This document shows positions 36,813 to 49,284 of a DNA stretch of 64,000 nucleotides, one piece after another; position 1 is the stretch's first letter; each line of letters begins with the position of its first letter. Source of the DNA: Limanda limanda (lineage: Eukaryota; Chordata; Actinopteri; Pleuronectiformes; Pleuronectidae); the NCBI RefSeq assembly GCF_963576545.1, contig NC_083644.1:26911393-26975392 (forward strand), read 5' to 3'. Under the pieces are notes generated by a model that worked only from the letters and a program-made list of their open reading frames with translations, ran no database searches and was not told the origin of the DNA. The position numbers and the translations under genes are program-made.

Positions 36813-37984
36813 TTTTTTTCCTCTGCCCAAGGGAATGAAAGAATGTAACCATGACTGTACTGTGGAATAAATAACTAACTTGTTTCCAGACACTGAGCCT
36901 AAAAATATTTTACCCAAAACTTTTTTGCCATTATTCTAAAAAAAGACATCAATACTGACGTGGAAGTGACATCTTTCCTAACATCTGATCTCACAACAGC
37001 AGTCTATCCCATTAATGATCCGATGGTGGCAGATTGCATTCATCTTGTAATTTACTGCCCACTTGTGGCGGCAGCAGGCTGTTGTCTCCGAAGCTAGCTT
37101 GATAAATGATCATTTCTGTCATTTTTGTGGGTGTGACTGTGTCAGTGCCCTGTTGACAAAGTCTACGGCTTGTCAAGTAGAATGAGGAGACATGATGCCA
37201 AAAATATGCCCCGGTTGAAAGAATTGCTCTCACACAACCATCAACAACTGCTATGAAGTATAAATAAATATAGCAATAAGAACAGAATGATATGTTTCAG
37301 TGTAATTCGCTCATTCACCCACTACTGCTACCTTTTGACCCAGACGATAGCAGTACTGTCACACAATGGTCCGCCTCACTTCTCTCCGATACTTCCGTCA
37401 GTAACACTCACAACACCTCTTAATTATAAGTTAACCGCTTGCTCACAAATAACCCCTGCTGTCTCCATTGTTCAACCCTTTTGATCACAAGTACAACTCT
37501 GGTCCCATTTAAAAGTAACACTTCAACTCTTAAACATGAAAAAGGTAACAGAAGGCCTGTCATAGTAATTTTTGTAAGAAAACAATTTTGGACCAGTCTG
37601 AATCTATTTTTAATCAACAGCTGTTGCCGTCATATGGGGACCCTAAAGTGCTTTGCATAGACACATTTGGGAGATTCATAGATCTGAAACAATCTGAATC
37701 CGCCAAGCTTGTGCGAAGAAGAGGCCAAAGCTTGAGTTCTGGTTGGGCTTGGTATTTAATAGTGAAGGCTACCATAGATGGAGGAATCTACGGCAGGACA
37801 ACCAGACACCACAGAAGCATCTACCTTTCACAATACATAAGTGACAGATTGATAACATTGATACAATGATACAAAAAACTACTTAAGGTGCTAAATACAG
37901 TATATGCCGCCTAACATAGTTTCTCTCTACAAGTGGGTGGTGATGGTTGCTTGCCCAGAGCTTCAGCCAGTGTTGAGTCTATGC
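36813..37984. other. non-coding stretch
   Basis: A 93-codon plus frame (37588-37869) has no recognisable domain or splice sites. No gene. Confidence 0.4.
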
Positions 37985-38100
37985 AACACTAGAGCCTGAT
38001 CGATATAGATGTTTGGGAGTAAATGCTGATATTGATATTAGAGATTTTAAAAATCCTGATAACAACATATTGGCTAACAAAGAGACCACAAATTTGACAA
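37985..38100 (+). repeat. fragment of a GATATCGG-type hAT-like fish repeat
   Basis: ACTAGAGCCTGATCGATATA followed by CTGATATTGATATTAGAGA resembles the degraded terminal part of the fish repeat family whose ends read AGAGCCTGACCGATATATCGG. Only one end is visible. Confidence 0.4.
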
Positions 38101-38247
38101 AATATATAGAACTTGAATTAAAAGATTAAACATATTTTTTCATGTAAAATGTAAACCTAAATGCACATGCTTCCTACATTGTTTAGATATATGGCTGCTG
38201 TTTATGTATATATATATTGGTGTATATACAAATACACCAATATGATT

Positions 38248-38383
38248 TGCCAATGTCCCAATTGCTAATATGGAGGAGGCAGGGTTTATTAACTTTAATG
38301 CAGCCAGCCACAAGGGGGCAATCGTGGTGATTTGGCAATAACTTGGGAACTGTTGTTTCATCCATCTTTACATACAGTCTATG
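38248..38383 (+). repeat. fish interspersed repeat copy (related to 13711-13805)
   Basis: Ordered blocks TTGCTAATATGGAGGAGGC, GCAGCCAGCCACAAGGGGGC and ATCCATCTTTACATACAGTC with TATGG. A recognisable fish short repeat of unknown class. A hairpin with an 11-bp stem (ATATTGGTGTA) lies just upstream at 38214-38243. Confidence 0.55.
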
Positions 38384-38723
38384 GTCAGGCTATATACAAG
38401 GGGTTGTAATGTGTCCTCTGATTGGTGGTACTTCAGGGCAGAATTAATGCTACAATGATTTGCTATCAGAAAGTGATGAGACTGACTGATTGGACCAGGG
38501 CAAGGTCATCCTTCTTTAAGCCGAAGAAAAGAAGCGATAGATATAGAAGCAAAACAAGATTTTGGATGCTGAACTAGAATTTTTTTTTGCTGGACGAGTG
38601 AGTAATCACCTGTGAATGCTAGGAAGGTGAGGATAAGATGCAGTTTCGTCGATTATAGAATATAGAGTCTTCCTTGGTTGCTGAATTTCTCATTGAGGCC
38701 AATCATCTAAGCATTTTGATTTG

Positions 38724-38742
38724 CCCCCCCCCCCCCCCCCCC
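38724..38742 (+). repeat. C19 homopolymer
   Basis: Nineteen consecutive C. Confidence 0.97.
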
Positions 38743-39352
38743 AAGGTGTAAAAATGTGGGCCTCGTATTCCCTGTAAGTTGCTTTGAATAGGTAGCAACA
38801 TCTTAGTGCTTAATTAATAGGCTTGTTCAAGTGCCTCATCTGGACCATGAAACTACACATGGAGGTCAATGTTGTGTATTCATGCATAATGTTACCACTT
38901 CTGTCCTGGAAAAGAGAGACAGTGTTAAGACATTCCTGTTGTGTGACCTGCAGTGGCAGTCACAATGTAAAGTGTCCGTCCATGTGCTCTCTTAAGAGTA
39001 TATGATTTAGTATGCTCCTCAGGGTGTGATTCTGTGGTGGAGGTGCAGGATGAACTCATCATGCCCTTTACACATGAACACACACTTAACACAGTCCCTG
39101 ACCTGATTACCAAAAACGGCCCTAGATCTGAATTAACTCCTCAATCCTCATGTCACTGGACTGCATGGACTGCAGAAAATGCATAGAGGTGACAATATTC
39201 AAGGCAATTTCAGATTTGGTACAAGGTTCTGATACACAGCAAAATGATGGTGTCCATTATGAAATACACACATATCTTAGAATAATTTTGTTGTAAACAT
39301 TTGTCAAATTATTCTGATCTCTTCCTCTTCACCATCCATCTTTGGTAGTTGG
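38743..39352. other. non-coding stretch
   Basis: Two opposite frames of about 60 codons only. No gene. Confidence 0.4.
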
Positions 39353-39360
39353 ATCTTAAT

Positions 39361-40816
39361 TAGTGCTGTCAAACGATTAAAATATTTAATCGCGATTAAT
39401 CGCATTTATGTCATAGTTAAATCGCAATTAATCGCAAATTTTAATCTATTATAAATGTCCCTTCATTAATTTTTTTTTCCATCATTTTTTTTTCGTTTTA
39501 ATGCTCTTATCAACATGGAAACGTGGATTGGCTTGCTTTGTGCAAATGTTTTATTTTATTGAAAAACAACATTGCCAAACATGGCGGTACAAAATAAAAT
39601 TATAAAGTGCACATTTCAGGTAAACAAGGACTCAGCCTATAGTGCAGTTAAGCCATGGCTTCATATTTTATTTTTTTCAAGTTTGCTGTGAACATAGCAG
39701 TTAGGCCTCTTATTTCAGAAACAATGAACTGTAACACTTAGGTTACCAATAAAAGGTAAGCCTACTACTTCTTTGCTTTCAGCCAGCTACTCAAACACAC
39801 AAGCAACAAAATAACAAACAAACGAAATACACAAGCAAGTGTCGGCCTACTTTGAAATAATTTAAACTTTGCAGGGCTATTTGAGTCCTCCCCATATTTG
39901 TGGAAAATGTATGAAATAAGATGTATCCTATTTTTAAATAAATAAATAGTGTAACGGACTGGGTTAATGTTTATGATTGGTTTTGACGTATGTTCAGTAA
40001 AACACTGTGTTGAAGGAGCGTTCTGATATCCTGAGGGTCAGTGAAGGGGTCGGGGTGGGACATGTGACTGTTTGGACCAATAGGATGGGGTTGTTTGGGG
40101 ATGTCAGGCCCTAATTGGCTGGTTTTGTTGGGGATCGGGGGTCAATGAGGAAGTGAAGTGTTGTTGATGTGTGCGAGTGACAGACTAAGAGCGAGAAGTG
40201 CACATGTTCGTGTAGAGGATAATAAAAGTTACCAAACCACGAAGAAGTTCCGTGTCCTGTGTAAACGGGGACACTACAATAGCTTAAAAATATATATTTT
40301 AGTTGCCGAAATATTAAAACAAAAAGCGAGAGCAGGTTAGACTGGAGGCGAACACAGATAGTGAAGCTCGGTAGAAACCAACTGCAGTTTCTGCTCTGAT
40401 CAAGAAGCTGAGGCGCTGATCTCTGAGCAGCTGAGACCAGAGAAACTCAGTGTTTTCACTGTTTCCAGTGATAAGAAGCAGCCGGTGAGTCACTAAGCAA
40501 CTGCTTCACGTGAACGAGCTCTGATCTCACAGTGTCTCTCTGAGTGCAGAGGGCGGAGCCTCGGGCCGGTGCGCTATCTGGGAGCACACACACAGACACA
40601 CACACTCGCCCGCTCCTGGTACTTCATGACAGCCTGATACGATGATGTTTTAAAAAAAATGTGTGACTTAGTCAACCACCAACATGCAAAAGCATGTGTC
40701 ACATGGGGAAAGTGTGAGAGTTGGCAGCTCTGCGTTAATCTCGCGTTAAAAAAATTGATGGCGTTAAAATGGGTTTGCGTTAACGCCGTTAATAACGCGT
40801 TTAACTGACAGCACTA
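39361..40816 (+). mobile_element. hAT-type non-autonomous transposon, 1456 bp, with 8-bp target duplication
   Basis: Begins TAGTGCTGTCAAACGATTAA and ends ...TTAACTGACAGCACTA, giving inverted ends TAGTGCTGTCA. It is flanked on both sides by ATCTTAAT (39353-39360 and 40817-40824), a perfect 8-bp duplication diagnostic of hAT insertion. Subterminal TTAATCGCGATTAATCGC repeats on the left and GCGTTAACGCC-like repeats on the right suit arrays of transposase-binding sites. No transposase frame remains. A solo LTR is nested at 39950-40278. Without it and its duplication the element would be about 1.12 kb. The opposite-strand relative at 54890-56083 shares end organisation. Confidence 0.9.
39950..40278 (+). 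mobile_element. solo LTR, 329 bp, nested inside the hAT element
   Basis: Starts TGTAACGGACTGGG and ends GGGGACACTACA, with TGTA/TACA inverted termini as in LTRs. It is flanked by a 4-bp direct duplication ATAG (39946-39949 and 40279-40282). It carries CCAAT motifs (about 40077, and inverted near 40115) and an AATAAA poly(A) signal (40221-40226). No internal retroelement sequence is present, so it is best read as the product of LTR-LTR recombination. The 4-bp duplication fits gypsy-like or retrovirus-like integrases; the exact family is unknown. Confidence 0.8.
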
Positions 40817-40824
40817 ATCTTAAT

Positions 40825-41254
40825 ATGAATTTAATCATTTTAACACTTCTGTTATACTCCCAGTATAATTAAAGCATCACCACAGCAGCCAAGTAGCTTC
40901 ATTCCTCCACACACTGGCTGCCTCCATCAACAGCCCCTGCAGTGCTCCCGAAAATGATAATAAGAACTACAATTCTACTACTAAGTGTTTGTTGTGTGAA
41001 TGTGTGCACGATTAGACAGCCTCCCTCAAACCTGGCTGACAAATGAGTCCTTCCATTTCCAAGAAAACAAAGGATCCAATGGGCAGATGCCTCTCTGGCC
41101 AACCTGTTCAAAGATTCAATGCATGCCCTTGACAAGGCAAACAAACAAGCTAGCTATGCAGACGATGCAGGAAGTAAGGGTGGGACAACTTGGGACACCA
41201 CAAGCTGATTATAGTCTCCAATAGGTAACGTCACTTATTCTTTATATCTTGTTG
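40825..41254. other. non-coding stretch between two transposon insertions
   Basis: The 81-codon minus and 74-codon plus frames have no support. No gene. Confidence 0.4.
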
Positions 41255-41258
41255 ATAA

Positions 41259-41976
41259 TGTTAGGATTTCAATACTTTTAACTATAGTATTTGCTGACTG
41301 AACTCTTAACCAAATAAAGCCAGAGGTAGTTTTAGCTAGATATTATGCTTTGTACAAATAATTTAATAATAACCTTTTCCTTCCTAGGGTTTAATATACA
41401 AATTAAGAATGAATGTTTCACTTGTTCTCATTTCTATTAAAGCGTAATTTCCTTAGGTTCATTAAACTCACATAGATTTCGAACAGCTGTCTGATATGTT
41501 CTGGAGGTCGGACGGAGCGACTTTATTGACTTAATTTTGTGACATTGTTTGGGTTCAGTTTGTTGCGAATGTTTACACAGTCAGGTTTGTTTTGATATAG
41601 CTGAAACATGATATTCTTTGCTTCGCTGGACAAAAGTTTTGCCCCTCATTGCATCTGCTGAGTCAAGGCCTTTCATGAAGTAAACAGGTTGCCGAGCAAC
41701 TATAGCGTCATTGGGAGTGTCTCCCTGTTCACTTCCGTATTCCAAAAGCCAGGAGGATGGATTACGCCTGCACACTTCCGAGGAGGACGAACAAAGATCT
41801 AGTGTTATAAAATGGACAGACGCCGGATGTTTGTTGCGCTCTAATACGACTAACGTGTTGGAAGCCCATTGTTTTGCTGATCCATAACCTGTTCATTGCC
41901 TCCTAAATAAATACTTTGATTGAACAACTGAGTTTGGCTCTTCTTCTCTTAAAGGATAAACGAACACGCCTTAACA
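41259..41976 (+). mobile_element. solo LTR, 718 bp
   Basis: Begins TGTTAGGATTTC and ends CACGCCTTAACA (TGTTA/TAACA inverted termini). It is flanked by ATAA on both sides (41255-41258 and 41977-41980). Inside, in LTR order: a TATAAAA box at 41806-41812, then AATAAA at 41906-41911 about 100 bases downstream, then about 65 bases to the end, as expected for U3-R-U5. No primer-binding site or gag/pol follows, and the target duplication is on both sides, so this is a solo LTR. The family is unknown. Confidence 0.7.
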
Positions 41977-41980
41977 ATAA

Positions 41981-44804
41981 CCTTGTGGCAACAATTACTA
42001 TTTTACTCATCAATCAAACACACCCCTCTACTAAATTATGGGTTTTTGCCACTGGTCTTGTGTTAGACGATTACATTCCTGCATAGGGAATCCAATCTTA
42101 TAACATGACTATTTAATTTGGTTCAGTTCTCCAGATGTTTAACAGGTATTCACCTAAGATACCCCTGCAAGCCTGAGGACAAAAATATGGACATAGGAAT
42201 ACACACAGAATTATTACAGAAACTGGGGATTATGACTTTATTATGTCAACCATCTTGTCATCAAAATTATGCTTGTCTCTCATATAAACCTTCAATTTTT
42301 TATTTCCTGTACCAGATTTGAAAGGATTGAAGCAACTCATTCAAAAAATAAAGTCTAATCCAGTTCATCAAAGCCTTCAATCCTGCTGGCCAGCATTCTG
42401 GCGTGGTGTCCTATAGCCTGGTAGCAATAGTTTACTGCTTTACATGACAGAACAATGGCAAGGATGGAGAGAAAAGAAAAAGGTTAGAGACCGAGGCAAG
42501 AATAGGCTGTGAAAGAGAGAGACTACTAACGAAAGAGGCAATCTCTCCCTCCCCTCTCTATTGTAAACTCCCTGGTGGATGAAATTTAGATTAGCCTTAA
42601 CGCTTGACCTGTTAACGCCCGATGACATAGAAACAGATTGTAGCTGCAAGACAAGAGCAGGGGGAGGGGACAGGTAGAGAGAGACGGAGAGAGCGAGGGG
42701 GAAGAGAGGGATTATGAAGGATGGAGATAAATCAAGCAGGAGAGAAGTATTGTTTCACGACTGCAGAAATTATGGGAAACATGGAGTCAGAGAGGAAGAT
42801 GAAGAGATAATGAAAGTGAGGGAGAGATAAACAGATACTAAAGGAGATTAGGAAAAAGGGATGATAGGAGTGTTGATGGGATTAAATATGTGGATGAGGT
42901 AGAGAGACACAGATGCCAGGAGGTAACCTCCCCCCGACTCTGTCTCCCCTGGGAGGGCTGTGCATACTCTTTCGCTCCCTTACAAACACACACACACACA
43001 CACACACCGTGACGTCAAAACAAGGAGGACCCATTTTCATTTGTTTTCCACTGAGATGACGCAACACAGCAACATTTCACAAACCTGTGCAGACATTCAT
43101 ACCACACACACAAAGCAAATGCATAGTATGCATACAATGTTTATCCATTCAATGCAGGTTCAAATACAATGTGTGAAACTTGAATCATATCCTTAGCTTA
43201 ACAGGGGGCTACAGCATCAGTTCACAGGATACAACCAGAGTGATAAAATGGGATTGAATGAGAGATGAGACTAAAAAGGCTTATTTTGGAAGATGTGTAC
43301 TGTATGCAACTCATGCAGCCGAAACCTTGTATTAGCTTCAACCAAACTTTGGAGGACTGTAGATTTTGTCACAAATGGATTATATTGAAACTGTTGTGGG
43401 AGCAGATGTGTCTGGAAATAGTGTGGACAAGAGTAATGATTGTAACTAAATCAAAACATCCATTCAAACGTAAGGGGGAGAGTTCATATTCTGTAATCAC
43501 CCGTCCCAACTCAAAATATACGGTATAGAAGCACGTTCGAGTAGGTTATCTCTTAATCTAGCAGAGGGCGATCACCATGGACTGCCCTCGACCTATCAGT
43601 AAAGTGAGTCAATAACGTAACCTTGTTTTGTTATGAAAATTGAGGACGTTAGTCAGCAGACCATCTGTGTGCCATTATTTTGGGGTTTACAGTGTAGATG
43701 GCAAAGTGAAAATCAAAGGTGAGGCTGTTTCCTCTTTCATTTGTGGGCCCAGCAGTTAGCAGTAGCTGAGGAGGCACCGCAGACGAGTTGAGCCACATAA
43801 AGTGCTCAACCTGACAGCGTGCACACACGGGGCTGGGGCAAATATATGCGAACAAATGTGTGACATGTCAAATTGAATCAAAGTTTAAGTAAACTGGCAG
43901 CCCTAGATTGCAGCCACCAAAAAGGAACACATAGGCATATCACATAGCTTGTGCTTACAGGTGCAGATCTTGTGACTTTGTCCAGGCCCTTCTGACCTCT
44001 GTATGACTTCATATATGAACACTCCTACGCTGTTCCACTCTTTTACTGTTTCAAGAATCCCCCTGACCCTTCAAAGACCAGGTGCCTGTCTCGGAGGGAG
44101 CCTGGGCTAATGTGGTGGGCACACAGGCAGTTCTTATGACAGTGTCAAGTTCCCCCTAGAACTCTGTCACCACTGTTCCATATAAAATCCACAGACATGG
44201 CGTGTACAGTTTCGAAGTTTCAAGATTCCCGAAAACCACCACTGTCCTGGATTTCAGAAGTTACTGGTCAAATAAGCCTCAATGTACAAAATCTATAGCA
44301 CCTGTCACATTAGGACAAGTAATGCAATGTCAGGCTAAAATAATGGAATTTAAGGTATTTTTACTGTTGTCAACTGTCAAATTTGACCAGAACAGTATAT
44401 AAGGGTTAACTCATTTATTACATGAAGAAAATATCCTCCTCCAAAAGATGTTTGACATGATGTCAAAAGGTAGTTGCCGGATTACATGACAGATAAATGA
44501 CAGATTTAATATTCACCAACAGGCAAAAAGTATCTTAATTATAAAGATAAAGGCAAGAGTACCAGTATGAGGCATCAACTACAGCAACAATGTCGCACGA
44601 ACAGAAGGAAAAAAAAGTCCAACAGTTTGTGACAAGATCCAAACATGTCTTCTCCAGGAACAATCTCCTCTAATTGTTCTGACAAGGTGTCAAATGTTGA
44701 ACAATTAGACGTGTTAAATGCCCATGTAATGAATGAACATGTTGGCCATATGGATGGGCCCCACTGAGATCCAACTGTTGGCAAAGGGCCCACCACTTAT
44801 ATCA

Positions 44805-44806
<2 letters not shown>
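41981..44806. other. non-coding stretch with purine-rich and CA tracts
   Basis: Purine-rich at 42655-42860 and a (CA)n array at 42985-43007. Frames of 60-87 codons only. No gene or named repeat. Confidence 0.4.
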
Positions 44807-44875
<69 letters not shown>

Positions 44876-44906
44876 GAAGCAGAGAGAGAGAGAGAGAGAG
44901 AAAGAG
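44807..44906 (+). repeat. (AG)n microsatellite, about 100 bp, interrupted once
   Basis: Pure AG from 44807 to 44870, a short AAACAGAAGC interruption, then AG to about 44901. The Arg-Glu frame over it (44733-45008) is an artefact. Confidence 0.97.
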
Positions 44907-46880
44907 CAGTCTCAACCTGTAGCGACCAGTAACAGAGGCAATAGCTGCAAGATTGGTAATTCTGTTTTGTTGCCGTTTTGTTATGAATTTGTCTTTTTAG
45001 AAATGTAAAGTTGCCCTTTCAAGCTGTCTGGAATTTAAACCGCTGAGTATTCAAGCATCAATTCATTATTTATTTTGGTTTATTATTTATAGAATTTGTG
45101 TTTTCAATGTGTTATGTATTGTGATTCTGTACTGAAAGAAATAACTTTTGTAGGGCAGTAAAGAAACTAAATGAAATGTACTGAGCTGTGAGGCAGAACA
45201 ACACATGCCAAGTTTCTTTATCCCTGGTTCTGCTTGTTGATCTGGGGCTCTCAAAACCTACTTCCATCAAGTCTGAGCAGGGGTTACATTGGGTTGGAGG
45301 GGTCATTAACAATTGAATATATAAGAAAAAAAACATATTTTGATTAAACCCTTGATATGATTGCATCAAAGCTATTCTTATTTCTGTTTTAGCTCATGTT
45401 GTAAATTGTCATCATATTGCAAAATGTGATCAGTATCAACTTTGAAAGGCTTTTAAGAATTTAACACTGTTGAAAAACAAGTGTGTTAAGGAAGCTTCAG
45501 GATGCCCAGGATTAAAGAGCTGGAGTGAAGTGTGCAGCTTAATAAACATATGGCGGCATGGATTTAATGACCTGACGGAGAAGCTTGTCATACAGTATAA
45601 AGCAGCTGTGGACAAGTGTTACTGCCAGAATCAGCCATGTTACTTTATATATCATTATAGATGAAATAAAGGCTTCAGCCATACTAAACGTTATGTGTGT
45701 ATTCCACTTTAAAGGCATCAAAGGTCTTTATGTTTCAAACATACACCTACTATTGTATTACAGATTATACGTTGAAAAATTTCAGCCAAATCAGCAAAAT
45801 GGCCACGCAATAATATGTTTGTGACATAGATATAAGGAATATTTAGTAATTAGTAATTTATGATTCTAGGAAATCTAACAGAAGTTGACCTGAATCGATT
45901 AGACAGATGTCACTCAAAGAAAGCAGAAAACCACGGCATAAAGTATCATTTCTATTTTCTATTCTAGCATGGCATCTGGAGGTCAGTGAGGGGCCTTATG
46001 ATGGAAATTCTGTTATTTTCTCATAAAGCTTCTGAATGACTGATGTATAAAATGTATGACTGCACTTGTGCACAGAGATATATAGTGTGGTTTAAAGGAA
46101 ACCCTGTCAACACTGTCCAACCTCCAGGTGGATGGTACACAACAGCAGAAGGAAAATGCAGGTCCTGTCAGCCTGACACAGACTCACCAATGCTGGACAG
46201 TTGAGAACTGAAAATTGTAGCCTGGTGGTATGAATCAGGATTTCTGCTGAGGTTGCAGATGGTAGAGTCACAATGCACATTAATACACACTGCTGGCGGT
46301 GTAATGGGTATGTGCATATATTCGTTACACACTTTGGGTCCTAAATACCAATCAATCGTGGTTTGAATGTCACAGTCTATCCGAGTATTGTTGCTGACCA
46401 TGTCCATCTCTTTATGGCATCTTCTAATGGCTACATCCAGCAGGATAACGCACCGTGTAACAAAAAGTCTCATATTGGTTTCAGATTTGATTAAATTACT
46501 TTGACGGGTAGTGATGAGCAAATATCTTAAACCCCAGTTGGACCTTGAAGGTGGATGCTGGGTTAGTGGAGGGGCTGAATCGACAGGCCGGCCAGCAGAG
46601 GCCTCGATAAGCAAGAAGGAAAGATGGGGAATCATCGCAGCTTAAATAGATCACCGAATTAGGAGGTTGTGTATGAAAGAGGAGTTTGGCCATAGAGGCA
46701 TGTCATATGAGCGGTGCGGTTAGAGTTGACTGCCTGAACATCCAAGGCTCTTATAGTGTTTCTAAGAAAGTCCTCTGTGAGTGTATAAACAGGAACATTA
46801 TAGAATATAATATACACTTGTGAATTTCCACTACAGTGTAAACCACTTACAGTGATCAGGACCCGGGCCAAGTTGATCAC
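44907..46880. other. non-coding stretch
   Basis: The 155-codon minus frame (46168-46635) is the longest here and has no recognisable domain, start context or splice signals. No named repeat. Confidence 0.4.
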
Positions 46881-47265
46881 TAAAGCCCAATTCATGCTCC
46901 TGAAGCTACGCCGTAGGAGCTTTCATAGATGTGAGTAGATGTGTGTGTGAGTCGCGCTGCAATTCCCCCCACAGAAACGCTAGTGGCTGTAGAGTTCCTA
47001 TGCTGGTGTTGAGTGTCTCCTGGTTTCTGGTCCACTTATTTACAAATTCTCTTGCTTCTCTGTTAACTTCATAAAAAGGGCAAGTATGACTAAGCGGATT
47101 GTTTTGGAGTTGCAGCTTATAGATGTTGTAAAGGATGCAGCATCTGACAAAACAGAAAGTAGTGCTCTCCATTAAGAGGCTCTTATCCATGCCTTCTACC
47201 AAATCAGCTCCCTCACTACAGACTCCCTGACCTCGGTGACATTGCTTCAAAGCAGTTTCACTTTC
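46881..47265 (-). repeat. possible Harbinger-like repeat fragment
   Basis: The left edge CCCAATTCATGCTCCTGAAG with CTACGCCGTAGG resembles the terminal motif of fish Harbinger-type elements (compare 27196). A 114-codon minus frame (46906-47250) is open through it but is not a recognisable transposase. No right end was found. Confidence 0.3.
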
Positions 47266-47469
47266 ACTTTAATCTTTAATGAATGATCGACCTGAAGAAG
47301 AAGCGACATGCATTGATGTCAGTTTTAAAAGGGAGATTTCAGCCCCCTAAAATTTTTTTTTACGGGAATATTATTCTGAAATAAAACTTCTGAGCTTCTA
47401 AGCGGGAAATTGCACCTCTGTGTGACATTGGACAAAAAGTAAATAGTTTATTGGATTCCCTTTAATTTT

Positions 47470-48010
47470 CTTGCCTCTGACTTTGATGACAGCATTAAAC
47501 AGGAGTCATTGCAACCGGGTGAAATGCCTGCTGGGTGCAAAACAATCAGCGTGGAATAACTTTGTTTCTTTTTGTTAAAGAAGAGGTACAACATCACTTT
47601 GTCTTTTTAAGTGAGGGTCTATTCAGATTCTTCAACGTTGCTGTGTAGAAAATGAGCAATATTAAGGAGCAGGGTTGTTTTCTAAGCTCAAATACCCTTT
47701 TCTGAAAGTGACAACACTGTAAAATAACATTATAGCTTCATAAACCAACAGCAGCTTGTATTTTATGTTGCATGCTCCTGGTGACCAGTGCTTATTCATT
47801 GTCTTTGATTAAGTATTCTCCACATAGGCCATACCTTTAAAAAGAAAGAGACCAATTATAATAACTTGAGTTTGTTGTAACCATTCACAAGGGCTGCACA
47901 TTGATTGCCAAGAACAAATCCCCATTACCACCACCTCACTCTCAGCCCAGTGACAGCTAATTAAAATCAACATGTTAATTAAGTGTTAGAAATTTAACCG
48001 GCTCCCAAGG
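47470..48010. other. candidate conserved non-coding block
   Basis: Two enhancer-like patches. The first, at 47480-47610, contains GCAAAACAATCAGCGTGG and TTTGTTAAAG. The second, at 47860-48000, contains CCAATTATAATAAC, GACAGCTAATTAAAATC and CATGTTAATTAAGTG. Both are free of frames and repeats and rich in TAAT/ATTA cores. Inference only. Confidence 0.3.
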
Positions 48011-49269
48011 TGTCCAGGCGGATTCGGACCAGTCAAGCGGTAACAGAGGACTACTGGTAGAATAATCCTCATTTTACATTCAGATGACTGTTTCTCATAG
48101 TCCAGAGAAAAACAAACAAAAATAACAATTTCACATTAAAGTGTAATATAATAACCAAAATTGGATGACAATATTGACTGTGATAAACAAATTATCTTTT
48201 AGTTCACCCTGACTAAAGTCATATTGACTCCCCAGTTCTGTTTACCCTGAATGGTTTATCCACAACACTGAAGTGTAATTACATTGTAGTGGAAACTGGA
48301 TATATGGGGAGGACAGATTATGATCATCAAGATGATCTTATGACAAATTGTTGTATTCCAGTGTCTATGTTATTGTCTGAACGGAAAACACACACACATG
48401 CACACATGCATGCATACATACAGCCAATATATTTGCTTTGATGCAATTTTGATTGTTGTTTAGTAAATTCTCTGTTTTCTAAAGTTATGAACAATTTTTT
48501 GATTCAACTATTTACAGATGTATAATTTAGAATGTAAATAATTTATATCAAAGTCTCCTCCTGCTTTTGATATGTATTGTGGTCACGTTGAGGCTGGATA
48601 TGCATACAGAGGTCAAAGTGAATGATCGACAGGTGCAGAGGATGAGACACGGGAGAGGTATAATCTTGACTGAGCGATTCTTTTTTTGTTTTTTCGTTGT
48701 AGAATTTAGCTGGAGGTTTTGTGGATCTCTAATGGGTCCCTGACAAAAGGACAGCGGCAAAGGTTTGGTCAAGAAGCTGCAGCACACAGATATTCACGTA
48801 GACACACAAAAGGGATAAAGGTGCAGTGTGCTGTGTTCTTGTAAGTTAACTGTGTGCTGCTATTAGCATCAGGATTCAGGGCATTCAAAAGTCGCTCTGT
48901 TTCCTAATTACAATGCGATTATCACCAGACTCACCATTACTCCCTCCTTGTGATTTGTTCAATGTAATATGTCCTCCGAATATATACAGATCAAAGGCCA
49001 TACCCCAACAAATAAATGCTATATTAGCTGTTCATCTTTGATGAACGTGATCCTAATTTTCTCAGTGTATACAAATGACCAAAACAATGTTAACCATAAC
49101 ATGCAATGTCAGTCAGCGACACTTCTTCTAAACCACACTGAGCAAGTGCATTTGGGATTATGTCCACTTGTGCCTCTTAATGTTGGTGTACCAGTTGTAT
49201 GGTTCAAAAGGTTTGTACATAATATCTTAAGCAATCATCATAGGTGGCAATTATCCAATCAGAGTGCCA
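48011..49269. other. non-coding stretch, possible conserved patch 48850-48970
   Basis: No gene. CCTAATTACAATGCGATTA in 48850-48970 is enhancer-like. Interrupted CA/CATG repeats lie at 48387-48420. Confidence 0.35.
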
Positions 49270-49284
49270 CCCCCCCCCCCCCCC
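49270..49284 (+). repeat. C15 homopolymer
   Basis: Fifteen consecutive C. Confidence 0.96.

Noticed and set aside
37990..38393. Possible complete hAT element bounded by TAGAGCCTGATC and GGTCAGGCTATA
   Set aside because: The right-hand match falls in another repeat's end and no 8-bp duplication flanks the pair. Kept only as a left-end fragment.
40158..40340. 60-codon plus frame
   Set aside because: It spans the right end of the nested solo LTR and the hAT body, so it is not a gene.
44733..45008. Arg-Glu dipeptide-rich frame that might look like an RNA-binding RE domain
   Set aside because: It is a direct translation of the (AG)n microsatellite, with no flanking coding signal.
46168..46635. 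155-codon minus frame, the longest in the window
   Set aside because: Composition is ordinary but there is no domain, Kozak context, splice site or repeat relation. Chance cannot be excluded, so it is not called as a gene.
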